64,000 nucleotides of DNA from an uncultured Pelagibacteraceae bacterium (GCA_902622805.1 CACNRG010000001.1:25285-89284); one strand, 5' to 3'; counted from the first letter of the stretch, positions 9,661 through 17,631 are shown. Notes: generated by a model not told the origin, from the letters alone. Numbers and translations: made by a program.

Positions 9661-9992
9661 TATAGCACTGTTTTACTAAATGAATTTACCAAAATAACTC
9701 CTATGATTATTAAAAATAATCCTAAGATAGCAGGCCATGTTAAAGTTTGTTTAAAAAATATATATCCTAAAATTGCGATAGTAAAAATTCCAAGACCACT
9801 CCATGTAGCATACACAATCGCTATTGGAAGTTTATTTACAACAAAAGTTAAAAGATAAAATGCAGCTAAATAAAAAGTAGCAAGTGCTAAAGTAGGTATA
9901 ATTCTTGTAAAATTTTGTGAAACTGGCAATAACATTGTTCCGGCTACCTCAAAAAATATTGCTCCAAATAAAAATATGTAAGTTTTAAGCAT
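9660..9992 (-). CDS. Small multidrug resistance (EmrE/QacE-like) transporter
   Basis: A 110-residue protein with four hydrophobic helices, the size of classical SMR proteins. The essential membrane glutamate is present (Glu16 in GAIFFEVAGT, equivalent to EmrE Glu14), and the third-helix signature VYATWSGLGI is intact. SMR proteins work as dimers exchanging protons for cationic or guanidinium-like substrates. Only a single SMR gene is seen, so it is probably a homodimer. It overlaps prpE by 8 bp and is therefore translated from the same mRNA. The substrate is not readable from the sequence. Confidence 0.88.
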   Translation of the reverse strand: MLKTYIFLFGAIFFEVAGTMLLPVSQNFTRIIPTLALATFYLAAFYLLTFVVNKLPIAIVYATWSGLGIFTIAILGYIFFKQTLTWPAILGLFLIIIGVILVNSFSKTVL

Positions 9993-11886
9993 CTTTTAAA
10001 ATTTTATGTGCTATTAAATCTTCTTTTATTTCATTTAAAATCAAAGGATCATCAATAGTAGGTGGGATCTTATACTCAACATTATCAGCAATTTTTCTAA
10101 TTGTTCCTCTTAAAATTTTACCAGATCTAGTTTTTGGTAATCTTTTAATGACAATAACGACTTTAAAAGCAGCAACTGGCCCGATTTTATCTCTAACCAT
10201 TTTAATACATTCTTTTGATATTGTGTCATTATCTTTTCCAACACCAGACTTTAACACTACTAATCCAATTGGTAACTGACCTTTTAATTTGTCTGTAATT
10301 CCAAGGACCGCACATTCAGCAACTGATTGATGTTCTGACAATACCTCTTCTATTGCACCTGTGGACAACCTGTGGCCAGCAACGTTAATAATATCATCTG
10401 TTCTAGACATTATCCAGATATATCCATCATCATCAATGTGTCCTGCATCGTAAGTTTGATAATATCCGTCGTAGTTTGACATATAATTTTCTTTATATCT
10501 TTTATCAGCATTCCATAATGTAGGAAAAGTTCCTGGAGGCAAAGGAAGCTTAACCACTATATCTCCCATTTCATTTGGTTTAGCTAAAGATTGATCTGGT
10601 TTAATAATTTTTACATCGTAACCAGGAACTGCCTTACAGGCAGAGCCATATTTAGTTTTCATCATTTCAATTCCTGTACAATTTGAGCTTATTGCCCAAC
10701 TAGTTTCGGTTTGCCACCAATGATCTATCACTGGAACGTTTAATAAATTTTCTGCCCATTTGATTGTGTCAGGATCAGCTCTTTCACCGGCAAGAAATAG
10801 ACTTTCAAATTTTGAAAGATCATATTTAGAAAAAAATTTGCCTTCAGGATCCTCTTTTTTGATAGCTCTAAATGCAGTCGGAGCTGTGAATAAAGATTTT
10901 ACTTTATAATCAGAAATAATTTTCCAGAATGCTCCTGCATCAGGTGTACCAACAGGTTTACCTTCAAATAATACAGTAGTGCATCCTTTAAACAATGGAG
11001 CATAAACAATATAAGAATGACCAACGATCCAACCTATATCACTCGCTGACCACCAAATATCATCTTCATCAATGTTATAAATATTTTTCATTGTCCATTT
11101 TAATGCAACAATGTGACCTCCAATATCTCTTACGATACCTTTTGGAGTTCCTGTGGTACCAGATGTATAAAGAATATAAGCAAATTCATTTGAATTCATT
11201 TCAACACAATCAGTGTCTTTAGCATTAGCATGTGCTTCTTCCCAACCTATTTCCATTGGAGCATTTAATTTAACCTCGTGACCTTTTCTTTGAAATAAAA
11301 TTATTTTACTAATTTTATGTTGAGCTTGTTTGATTGCTTCGTCTACTAAAGGTTTGTATTCAACTGTACGTCCAGGTTCAAAACCACATGATGCAGTTAT
11401 TAAAAGTTTGGCTTTACTATCATCAATTCTGCTTGCAAGTTCGTTTGAAGCAAATCCGCCGAATACTACTGAGTGTATGGCACCAACTCTTGCACAAGCA
11501 AGCATTGCAACCACAGCTTCAGGTATCATTGGCATGTAAATTATAATTCGATCACCTTTGTTTACTCCCTGATCTTTCAGTGCGCCCGCAAATTTTGATA
11601 CTTTTGATTTTAACTCTTCATATGTAAACTTACTTTTGTTTCCTGTAATTGGACTATCGTAAATTAGAGCAGTCTTATTTCCTTTGCCTTGATCTATATG
11701 AAAGTCTAATGCATTATAACATGTGTTTGTAACCCCATCTTCGTACCATTTGAAGAAAGGTGGATTTGATTTATTTAATATTTTTGTGGGTTTCTTAAAC
11801 CAAAAGATATCATCAGAGGCTTGTTGCCAAAATTTTTCTGGTTCTTTTAATGAAAAATCATAAATCTTGTTAAATTTGTCAGACAT
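9985..11886 (-). CDS. prpE: Propionyl-CoA synthetase (AMP-forming acyl-CoA ligase)
   Basis: Activates propionate (possibly acetate too) with ATP and CoA. The 633-residue length and the ASCGFEPGRTVEYKPLVDEA segment point to PrpE rather than to the acetyl-CoA synthetase Acs. The adenylation motif YTSGTTGTPKG, the WWQTETSW region that shapes the acyl pocket, the IMSRTDDIINVAGHRLST hinge and the C-terminal catalytic lysine in LPKTRSGKILR are all visible. It heads a minus-strand run with the SMR and FAD oxidoreductase genes. No methylcitrate genes are in the window, so propionyl-CoA must be used by genes elsewhere. Confidence 0.88.
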   Translation of the reverse strand: MSDKFNKIYDFSLKEPEKFWQQASDDIFWFKKPTKILNKSNPPFFKWYEDGVTNTCYNALDFHIDQGKGNKTALIYDSPITGNKSKFTYEELKSKVSKFAGALKDQGVNKGDRIIIYMPMIPEAVVAMLACARVGAIHSVVFGGFASNELASRIDDSKAKLLITASCGFEPGRTVEYKPLVDEAIKQAQHKISKIILFQRKGHEVKLNAPMEIGWEEAHANAKDTDCVEMNSNEFAYILYTSGTTGTPKGIVRDIGGHIVALKWTMKNIYNIDEDDIWWSASDIGWIVGHSYIVYAPLFKGCTTVLFEGKPVGTPDAGAFWKIISDYKVKSLFTAPTAFRAIKKEDPEGKFFSKYDLSKFESLFLAGERADPDTIKWAENLLNVPVIDHWWQTETSWAISSNCTGIEMMKTKYGSACKAVPGYDVKIIKPDQSLAKPNEMGDIVVKLPLPPGTFPTLWNADKRYKENYMSNYDGYYQTYDAGHIDDDGYIWIMSRTDDIINVAGHRLSTGAIEEVLSEHQSVAECAVLGITDKLKGQLPIGLVVLKSGVGKDNDTISKECIKMVRDKIGPVAAFKVVIVIKRLPKTRSGKILRGTIRKIADNVEYKIPPTIDDPLILNEIKEDLIAHKILKDA

Positions 11887-12102
11887 AATTATTTTGATTC
11901 GATATTAAAATTTATTGTGGTTTTTAAATCACAAATTGTATTTAATTTTAAAAAACAAGTAAAATCAATGTAAATTAATGACAATTAAGACTTCTATTAA
12001 GTGTTTTTATTTGGTATTTAACCACAACTTTGGCTTAGGGAAGCCTGAGCCTAGTTTATATAAACTAAACAAAGTAAAAACTAACTAAAGAGGGAGTTTT
12101 TT
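11887..12102. other. Divergent prpE / proteorhodopsin intergenic region
   Basis: This 216-bp region must hold the prpE and proteorhodopsin promoters, but I see no convincing -35/-10 pair. It contains an imperfect hairpin (11917-11932, GTGG..CCAC type with one wobble pair), a GGCTT-AGGG-AAGCC hairpin (12032-12045), and a perfect 7-bp-arm inverted repeat TAGTTTA-TA-TAAACTA (12052-12067). A strong ribosome site (GAGGGAG) lies about 6 bp before the proteorhodopsin ATG. No small ORF is convincing. Confidence 0.5.
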
Positions 12103-12876
12103 ATGAAAAAACTTAAACTGTTTGCTCTTACAGCTGTTGCACTTATGGGTGTTACGACTGTAGCAAACGCTGCGACCGCTATGTTAGCTCAAGATGACTT
12201 CGTTGGAATATCTTTTTGGATAATTTCAATGGGTATGTTGGCTGCAACAGCTTTTTTCTTTATGGAAAGAAGCACTGTAAATCCAGCATGGAAGACATCA
12301 GTAACAGTAGCAGGTCTAGTAACTGGTATTGCGTTTATCCATTACATGTACATGAGAGATGTATGGGTAAGCACTGGCGATTCACCAACAGTATATAGAT
12401 ATATTGACTGGTTAATTACTGTGCCATTACAGATGATAGAATTCTATTTAATTCTAGTAGCTGTAAGAAAAGCAAATTCTGGAATTTTCTGGAGATTGTT
12501 AATTGGTTCATTAGTAATGTTAATCGGTGGATATTTAGGAGAAGCTGGATACATCAACGCTACACTTGGTTTTATTATCGGTATGGCTGGTTGGGTATAC
12601 ATTCTTTATGAAATATTCTCAGGTGAAGCTGGTAAAGCTGCTAACAAGAGTGGAAATAAAGCTCTAGTAACTGCGTTCGGTGCAATGAGAATGATTGTAA
12701 CTGTAGGTTGGGCGATTTATCCATTAGGTTATGTATTTGGTTACTTAACTGGTGGTGTAGATGCCAACACGCTTAACGTTGTTTACAACTTAGCAGACTT
12801 CATCAACAAAATTGCATTTGGTCTAGTAATCTGGGCTGCTGCAGTTTCAGGTGGAGCTGGCGCGAGAGCTAGATAA
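12103..12876 (+). CDS. Proteorhodopsin, blue-absorbing type
   Basis: A light-driven proton pump, 257 residues, with a cleavable-looking signal (about residues 1-23) and seven membrane helices. Numbering runs five ahead of green proteorhodopsin. The Schiff-base lysine is Lys236 (ADFINKIAFG), the proton acceptor Asp102 (RYIDWLITVP), the proton donor Glu113 (QMIEFYL) and the acceptor-partner His80 (FIHYMYMR). The spectral tuning site equivalent to position 105 is Gln110, the residue known to give blue absorption. Retinal synthesis genes are not in the window. A strong ribosome site precedes it and an intrinsic terminator follows directly, so it can be expressed alone at high level. Confidence 0.97.
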   Translation: MKKLKLFALTAVALMGVTTVANAATAMLAQDDFVGISFWIISMGMLAATAFFFMERSTVNPAWKTSVTVAGLVTGIAFIHYMYMRDVWVSTGDSPTVYRYIDWLITVPLQMIEFYLILVAVRKANSGIFWRLLIGSLVMLIGGYLGEAGYINATLGFIIGMAGWVYILYEIFSGEAGKAANKSGNKALVTAFGAMRMIVTVGWAIYPLGYVFGYLTGGVDANTLNVVYNLADFINKIAFGLVIWAAAVSGGAGARAR

Positions 12877-12900
12877 TTACACTTAGTAATTAATTAATTT

Positions 12901-12939
12901 TAGGGCGAGTATGTTTTCACATACTTGCCCTATTTTTTT
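12901..12939 (+). terminator. Intrinsic terminator of the proteorhodopsin gene
   Basis: A 13-bp stem with one G-T wobble (12901-12913 with 12920-12932, loop TTTTCA) is followed by TTTTTTT at 12933-12939. It lies 24 bp after the proteorhodopsin stop and before the ferredoxin start, giving the pump its own transcript end. Confidence 0.92.
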
Positions 12940-12958
12940 GCATAACTATATAATATTC

Positions 12959-13279
12959 ATGGCAAAAATAACTTATATCACCAATGAAAATCAAAATTAT
13001 ACTGTTGAAGTTCAAAACGGTTTATCTGTTATGGAAGGAGCAGTTCAAAATGATATACCAGGGATTGATGCAGATTGTGGTGGAGGTATGGCTTGTGCGA
13101 CATGTCATGTATATGTAAATGATAAATGGTTTGATAAACTTCCAGTTAAAGAAGACGGGGAAGAAGACATGTTAGATATGGCTTTTGAACCAAAAAAAAA
13201 TAGTAGACTGAGTTGTCAGATAATAGTTTCAGATGAATTAGATGGTCTAACAGTAAACATACCATCTAAACAAGGATAA
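12959..13279 (+). CDS. 2Fe-2S ferredoxin
   Basis: A 106-residue adrenodoxin/bacterial type ferredoxin. The cluster cysteines are in the segment [15 protein letters not shown] (Cys-x5-Cys-x2-Cys) plus a distal cysteine in [10 protein letters not shown] chose the ATG at 12959: a longer in-frame start at 12911 falls inside the proteorhodopsin terminator hairpin and would add a non-family N-terminus. The reductase gene starts 1 bp after its stop, so the two form a redox pair. The partner enzymes receiving electrons are not shown by the sequence. Confidence 0.93.
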   Translation: MAKITYITNENQNYTVEVQNGLSVMEGAVQNDIPGIDADCGGGMACATCHVYVNDKWFDKLPVKEDGEEDMLDMAFEPKKNSRLSCQIIVSDELDGLTVNIPSKQG

Positions 13280-13280
13280 A

Positions 13281-14300
13281 ATGAATAAAACAGATGCATT
13301 AATTATTGGAGCAGGACCTACAGGTTTATTTACTGCACATCAGTTAAAACTAATAGGACTAGATTGTGAGATAGTTGATAATTTAGATAAAATTGGTGGA
13401 CAATGTATAGAGCTCTATCCAGATAAGCCTATATATGACATTCCAGCAGTACCAGAGTGCACTGGTGAAGAATTAACAAACAATTTACTAAATCAATTAA
13501 AACCTTTTAATATCAAATTTCATTTAAGCGAAAGAGTGGATGAATTAAAAAAGGAGGGAGATAATTGGATTGTTAAAACAAATAACGACACAACATTTTC
13601 AACTCCAAATGTAATTATTGCAGGTGGAGTGGGTTCGTTTGAGCCAAGAAAATTTCCGGTGAAAGAGTGTGAAAAATTTGAAAACAAGTCAATTCTGTAT
13701 TCAATTAAAGATAAAACCATATTTGAGGGGAAAACGGTAACAATTTTTGGAGGAGGAGATAGTGCTTTAGACTGGGCAGTAGAGCTGTCAAAAACTTCAA
13801 AGGTAAATCTAGTTCACAGAAGAGATGATTTCAGAGGTGCACAGGCAACTGTTGATAAGGTTCAACAATTGAGCAAAGAAGGTAAAATTAATCTTTTTAC
13901 TAAATATCAAATGATTTCAGTCAAAGGTAATGGACAATTAGAGAGCATTGAAATTAAGAATGATGATAAAGAGATAAAAAATATTAAAACAGATTATGCA
14001 CTTGGTTTTTTTGGTTTAATAATGCAACTTGGACCAATAGCAAATTGGGGATTAAACATCGATAAAAAAACGATTGAAGTAGATACAGAAAAATTTGAGA
14101 CAAACCAAAAAGGAATCTATGCAGTAGGAGATATATGCAACTATCCTGGAAAATTAAAACTAATTTTATCAGGTTTTCATGAAGGTGCTTTAGCTGCTAG
14201 AGCATGTTTTAAATTAGCAAGACCAAACGAAAAATATAGATTTGAATTTACAACATCATCCAAGACTATTAAGGATCGGTTGGGTGTAAAAAGTGATTGA
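13281..14300 (+). CDS. Thioredoxin-reductase-like ferredoxin-NADP(+) reductase
   Basis: A 339-residue flavoprotein of the TrxR-like FNR class. It has an N-terminal FAD-binding motif (ALIIGAGPTGLFTAHQL), an internal NADP-binding motif (VTIFGGGDSALDWAVEL), and a C-terminal FAD motif (IYAVGDICNYPGKLKL). The redox CxxC of true thioredoxin reductases is absent between the two nucleotide domains, as expected for the FNR class. It lies directly downstream of the ferredoxin gene, its probable electron partner, and overlaps the GST gene by 8 bp. The ferredoxin-FNR-GST order behind proteorhodopsin is one I recall from SAR11 genomes. Confidence 0.9.
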   Translation: MNKTDALIIGAGPTGLFTAHQLKLIGLDCEIVDNLDKIGGQCIELYPDKPIYDIPAVPECTGEELTNNLLNQLKPFNIKFHLSERVDELKKEGDNWIVKTNNDTTFSTPNVIIAGGVGSFEPRKFPVKECEKFENKSILYSIKDKTIFEGKTVTIFGGGDSALDWAVELSKTSKVNLVHRRDDFRGAQATVDKVQQLSKEGKINLFTKYQMISVKGNGQLESIEIKNDDKEIKNIKTDYALGFFGLIMQLGPIANWGLNIDKKTIEVDTEKFETNQKGIYAVGDICNYPGKLKLILSGFHEGALAARACFKLARPNEKYRFEFTTSSKTIKDRLGVKSD

Positions 14301-14922
14301 ATTATTTTCAGCTAATACTCCAAATGGTAAAAAAATAAGTATTATGCTTGAAGAAATTGGTTATGATTATAAAGTAACTAAAGTAGATCTTGATAAAGGT
14401 GACCAATTTAAATTAGATTTTAAAAAGATAAGTCCTTTTAGTAAAATTCCAGTAATTATTGATCATAAAAAAGATAAAATTATTTTTGAGTCTGGTGCAA
14501 TATTAATTTACTTGGCCATAGAAAGTGGAAAATTTTATAATACTGAAGATCAATTAGAGATCAATCAGTGGCTTATGGCTCAAATGGGATATGTTGGCCC
14601 AATGTTAGGTCAACATCATCAATTCCATCATTACAATCCTGGCAAAAGTAAATATGGTGAGGAAAGATATTTCAAAATAGCAAAAAGAATTTACGAAGAA
14701 CTCGATCAGAGATTGTTAAATTCTAAATTTTTATCAGGTGAAAAATACACAATCGCAGATATTGCTACTTTCCCTTGGATAGCTCGTCACGAATGGCATG
14801 ATATAGGTTTATCTAAATTTAAAAACCTTACTAGATGGTATAATGAAATTTCTAAACGGGATGCAGTTATTAAAGGATTTTCATTTATGAATGAAAATGA
14901 GTTACCACCAAAAGCTCTATAG
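14293..14922 (+). CDS. Glutathione S-transferase family protein
   Basis: A 209-residue GST with an N-terminal thioredoxin-like domain (LFSANTPNGKKISIMLEE, with the SPFSKIPVI cis-proline loop and the FESGAILIYLA glutathione-binding ESGAI motif) and an all-alpha C-terminal domain containing the TIADIATFPW helix. This resembles the Ure2p/YfcG-like nu class. The start is a GTG at 14293 that overlaps the upstream stop by 8 bp; no in-frame ATG precedes it, and the next would cut into the core. Probably translated from the ferredoxin-FNR mRNA. The substrate is unknown. Confidence 0.88.
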   Translation: MIELFSANTPNGKKISIMLEEIGYDYKVTKVDLDKGDQFKLDFKKISPFSKIPVIIDHKKDKIIFESGAILIYLAIESGKFYNTEDQLEINQWLMAQMGYVGPMLGQHHQFHHYNPGKSKYGEERYFKIAKRIYEELDQRLLNSKFLSGEKYTIADIATFPWIARHEWHDIGLSKFKNLTRWYNEISKRDAVIKGFSFMNENELPPKAL

Positions 14923-14929
14923 TCTAACC

Positions 14930-15028
14930 TTAGGAATTTAGTAATCTCATCAATGAAACTATAATACCATGACCGGATAACTCTATCGCGAGAACTATAA
15001 TAATGATTAAAATAATATTTTTATTCAT
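14930..15028 (-). CDS. Tiny membrane peptide B (32 aa), novel
   Basis: An ORF absent from the supplied calls because of its size. It starts with an ATG that overlaps the TGA of the ORF upstream (ATGA, 15025-15028). The product has a short charged start (MNKN), a 12-residue run of Ile/Leu/Val and then an amphipathic tail (AIELSGHGIIVSLMRLLNS), a plausible single membrane helix. It fills most of an otherwise empty 303-bp gap in a very compact genome. I do not recognise a family. It could also be the second half of a single small gene split by a frameshift. Confidence 0.45.
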   Translation of the reverse strand: MNKNIILIIIIVLAIELSGHGIIVSLMRLLNS

Positions 15029-15141
15029 CCAACAAAGACAACTAGTAGCAATATTATCCAAAAAAAAGCATAATAATAATATATATATTTTTTTGCAAAA
15101 AGAGATGGGATTGAGTCCTTATTAGATTTATTTTTTTTCAT
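15025..15141 (-). CDS. Tiny membrane peptide A (38 aa), novel
   Basis: A minus-strand ORF below the usual size cutoff. The product has a basic start (MKKNKSNKDS), an IPSLFAKKY segment, a patch of consecutive tyrosines, and a C-terminal hydrophobic stretch (AFFWIILLLVVFVG) long enough for one membrane helix. A TATAAT -10 box with a TTGAAC -35-like element lies upstream (15178-15204), and an AAAAGG-like ribosome site about 10 bp before the ATG. Its stop overlaps the ATG of peptide B, so the pair looks like a translationally coupled operon. The function is unknown. Confidence 0.5.
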   Translation of the reverse strand: MKKNKSNKDSIPSLFAKKYIYYYYAFFWIILLLVVFVG

Positions 15142-15177
15142 TAATATTTACCTTTTTCAATTGATCCTTTATAAAAC

Positions 15178-15204
15178 ATTATATGAGCATAACAATTTGT
15201 TCAA
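15178..15204 (-). promoter_or_regulatory. Putative promoter of the two tiny ORFs
   Basis: Read on the minus strand: TTGAAC (15199-15204), a 15-bp spacer, then a perfect TATAAT (15178-15183). The spacer is shorter than the ideal 17. The predicted transcript start is about 30 bp before the ATG of peptide A. Confidence 0.45.
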
Positions 15205-15225
15205 TAGATTAACTTTACTACATTT

Positions 15226-15666
15226 ATGTCGGAAGTATTTAAAATAGGTATTACAAGTAAAAATAATCAACAAATCAAAGAAGTAAATTCGATTAATGTT
15301 TTGGCTAATAAAGGAATTTTAGGAGATAGGCATTTTCAAGAATTTAATGATCCATTTAACCAGTTATCATTAATTGAATCAGAAAATATTGATTACTACA
15401 ATATTAAATATGGACTTAGTATTCCATATAAGGATTTTAGAAGAAATATTATTACTAAAGGGATCAAATTAAATGATTTAGTAGGTAAAAAATTTAAAAT
15501 TGGTGAAGTGAAGGTTGAAGGAATTGATTTATGTCGTCCATGTAGACATTTGTGTGAAGTTTTGCATCAAGATAATATTATAAAAGAATTTTTGAGAAGA
15601 GGTGGTTTAAGATGCAAAATACTGTCTTCCTCAAGTATAGAGGTGGGAAATAAAATTGAAATTTAG
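15226..15666 (+). CDS. MOSC domain protein
   Basis: A 146-residue protein matching the MOSC (molybdenum cofactor sulfurase C-terminal) domain. It has an RRNIITKGIKLNDLVGKKF segment and the conserved cysteine region GIDLCRPCRHLCEVL, which contains the presumed sulfur-carrying cysteine. Stand-alone MOSC proteins (YiiM/YuaD-like) are linked to molybdoenzyme chemistry or to reduction of N-hydroxylated compounds. No molybdenum cofactor genes are nearby, so the partner is unknown. It is convergent with dksA, with an A+T-only inverted repeat between them. Confidence 0.85.
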   Translation: MSEVFKIGITSKNNQQIKEVNSINVLANKGILGDRHFQEFNDPFNQLSLIESENIDYYNIKYGLSIPYKDFRRNIITKGIKLNDLVGKKFKIGEVKVEGIDLCRPCRHLCEVLHQDNIIKEFLRRGGLRCKILSSSSIEVGNKIEI

Positions 15667-15676
15667 ATTAAAGATC

Positions 15677-15696
15677 AAATAAAATAAATTTTATTT
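15677..15696. terminator. Weak A+T-only bidirectional terminator (possible)
   Basis: A perfect 9-bp inverted repeat AAATAAAAT-AA-ATTTTATTT (15677-15696) lies between convergent MOSC and dksA genes. With no G:C pairs the stem is weak, so it is a candidate only. Confidence 0.35.
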
Positions 15697-16229
15697 TAAT
15701 CATCTGCATGAACTTTTTCATTTTTTTCATGTTTTTCTTGTGCTGCAATCGTATACTTAGCAACTGGTCTAGCCATTAATCTTTTTAAACCAATTGGCTC
15801 AGCTGTGTCTAAACAGTATCCATAAGTTTCATCTTTAATTCTTATTAATGCTTTATCGATTTCTGAAATTAATTTTATTTGTCTATTGATTGCTTTCATC
15901 TCTACATTTTTATCTGTGTATGAGCTTGCTTGATCAACAATATCAGCTGATATGCTATTATCATCCATACTTCCATTATACAGGGCCTCATTATTAGCTT
16001 TCACCAATTCTTTCCTCCACTCTTGGAGTTTCATTCTGAAATATACTTTATGTTTTTCACACATATATTTTTCAGTGTCTTTTGGAATATATGTCTTTGA
16101 AATCTTTAATGGAGCTTTATTTGTTTCTTTTACTTTTGTGCTAGGTTTAGTAGTTTTTTTGAGAGTTTTTTTAATCTCTTTAGATTTGATTTTTTTAACT
16201 TTTTTTTTTGATTTTATAGTCTTTGGCAT
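15696..16229 (-). CDS. dksA: DksA/TraR family transcription factor (cysteine-poor type)
   Basis: A 177-residue RNA-polymerase secondary-channel factor. A Lys/Thr-rich basic N-terminus (about 45 residues) is followed by the coiled coil with the DxxDxA tip motif (DIVDQAS) and the C-terminal YGYCLDTAEPIGLKRLMARP region. Only one of the four zinc cysteines seen in E. coli DksA is kept (GYC-LDT; the second CxxC is replaced by TIAA). This is the C1/C0 form common in alphaproteobacteria and thought to be insensitive to zinc and oxidants. It would mediate stringent or starvation control. The basic N-terminal extension is unusually long. Confidence 0.9.
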   Translation of the reverse strand: MPKTIKSKKKVKKIKSKEIKKTLKKTTKPSTKVKETNKAPLKISKTYIPKDTEKYMCEKHKVYFRMKLQEWRKELVKANNEALYNGSMDDNSISADIVDQASSYTDKNVEMKAINRQIKLISEIDKALIRIKDETYGYCLDTAEPIGLKRLMARPVAKYTIAAQEKHEKNEKVHADD

Positions 16230-16308
16230 TGATGTTAATTAATAGCGGCGCAGTATATTCACCAAAATTAGGGTGTCAAGCAAGGTTAATTAATGTAATT
16301 GTTAAATA

Positions 16309-17631
16309 ATGGATGTTTTTAAAAGAAATATTAATAATACCTTTTTTATATTTATTTTATCACATCTAATTATTTGGACATTGATTCCAACACTCACAAA
16401 TTACAATCTACCATTAGATACAATAGAAGCTTTAGCGTGGGGAAGTAATCTTGAATGGGGCTTTAACAAACACCCACCGGCCAGCGCTTTTTTTTCCGAA
16501 TTATTTTATCAAATATTTGGCTCACAAGACTGGGCATTTTATTTATTAAGTCAAATATTTGTATGTATTGCTTTTATATATATTTTTAAATTAGCAAATG
16601 AAATTTTAGATAATTCTTTATTGAGTCTAATTTCAGTTTTAATGCTTGAAAGCATATATTTTTATAATTTTACTACTCCTGAATTCAATGTAAATGTTTG
16701 CCAATTACCTTTTTGGTCTATTTCAATCTATTATTCATGGAAGATTTATAATCAAAAACAGATAAATGTTAATGACTGTATATTATTAGGATTTTTTGGA
16801 GCAGTCGGTTTTTTAACAAAATATTTGTTTGTATACTTATTATTTTCATTTTTTTTATTATTTTTTTATTTAATTTTTTACAAAAAATTAAAAAAATTTG
16901 ATTTTAAATATTTAATATCAGTTGAAGTTTTTCTAGTATTGTTGGTTCCCCACTTAATTTGGTTAAACAACAATCAATATATTACTGTAATATATGGTTT
17001 AAAAAGAACAGGCTTAGAACAATCTGATCTTTTAGATCATATAAAATTTCCAATAATTTTTTTACTAAAACAAATAGGATTACTAATTCCTTTTTTTGTG
17101 CTTTTAAGATTGCTCGTTAAAAAATTTAAATTTAAGTTTAACCTTAAAGATAAAAAATTATTATTTTTGATTTTTGCTAATGTCATTCCAATTATATTGA
17201 TTTTGCTTACTTCAATAATTACAGCATCTAAAATTAGAACTATGTGGATGACACCTTTTTACTTATCATTTGGTATTTTATTCATTCATATTTTCAAATC
17301 TCAAATTAATTTAAAAAAAATAAAATCATTTTTATGTGGATTTATTTTTTTATTTTTTTTATCCCCGATTTTATATTCTTATATCTCTATTAACCAAACT
17401 GACAAAAGAACAGACTATCCTGGAAAGGATATTGCTATCAAAGTTCAATATGTCTGGGATCAACAATCTAAAAATCCAATAAATGTAGTCTTAGGTAATG
17501 AATGGAATGCTGGAAATTTATCTTATCATCTTAAATCAAGACCTTCTTGGAATGGATTAATTGATCAAAATAAAATAAATAGTTTAAAAGAACACATGTG
17601 TATTGATGCAATATGTGTTGGGTTTAAATAA
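16309..17631 (+). CDS. GT39-like polytopic membrane glycosyltransferase
   Basis: A 440-residue integral membrane protein with about 9-11 hydrophobic helices. The first extracytoplasmic loop carries an acidic pair in LPLDTIEALAWG (Asp37, Glu40) like the DE motif of the GT39/ArnT/PMT_2 class. These enzymes use polyprenyl-phosphate sugars to decorate lipid A, proteins or glycans on the periplasmic side. The next gene, 3 bp downstream, encodes a Dpm1-like GT2 that would supply the polyprenyl-phosphate sugar. Together with the secreted protein that follows they form a three-gene cassette. The acceptor is unknown. Confidence 0.82.
   Translation: MDVFKRNINNTFFIFILSHLIIWTLIPTLTNYNLPLDTIEALAWGSNLEWGFNKHPPASAFFSELFYQIFGSQDWAFYLLSQIFVCIAFIYIFKLANEILDNSLLSLISVLMLESIYFYNFTTPEFNVNVCQLPFWSISIYYSWKIYNQKQINVNDCILLGFFGAVGFLTKYLFVYLLFSFFLLFFYLIFYKKLKKFDFKYLISVEVFLVLLVPHLIWLNNNQYITVIYGLKRTGLEQSDLLDHIKFPIIFLLKQIGLLIPFFVLLRLLVKKFKFKFNLKDKKLLFLIFANVIPIILILLTSIITASKIRTMWMTPFYLSFGILFIHIFKSQINLKKIKSFLCGFIFLFFLSPILYSYISINQTDKRTDYPGKDIAIKVQYVWDQQSKNPINVVLGNEWNAGNLSYHLKSRPSWNGLIDQNKINSLKEHMCIDAICVGFK

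Noticed and set aside
10995..11546. Plus-strand ORFs of 69-75 codons inside prpE
   Set aside because: They are antisense shadows of a strongly conserved coding region with no ribosome site or family resemblance.
11940..12067. Glycine-type or other known riboswitch before proteorhodopsin
   Set aside because: The hairpins lack the conserved cores of glycine, SAM-V or glutamine-type aptamers that I know; kept only as an unnamed structured leader.
12911..12958. Longer N-terminus for the ferredoxin
   Set aside because: It lies in the proteorhodopsin terminator hairpin and T-run, and the added residues do not look like a ferredoxin start.
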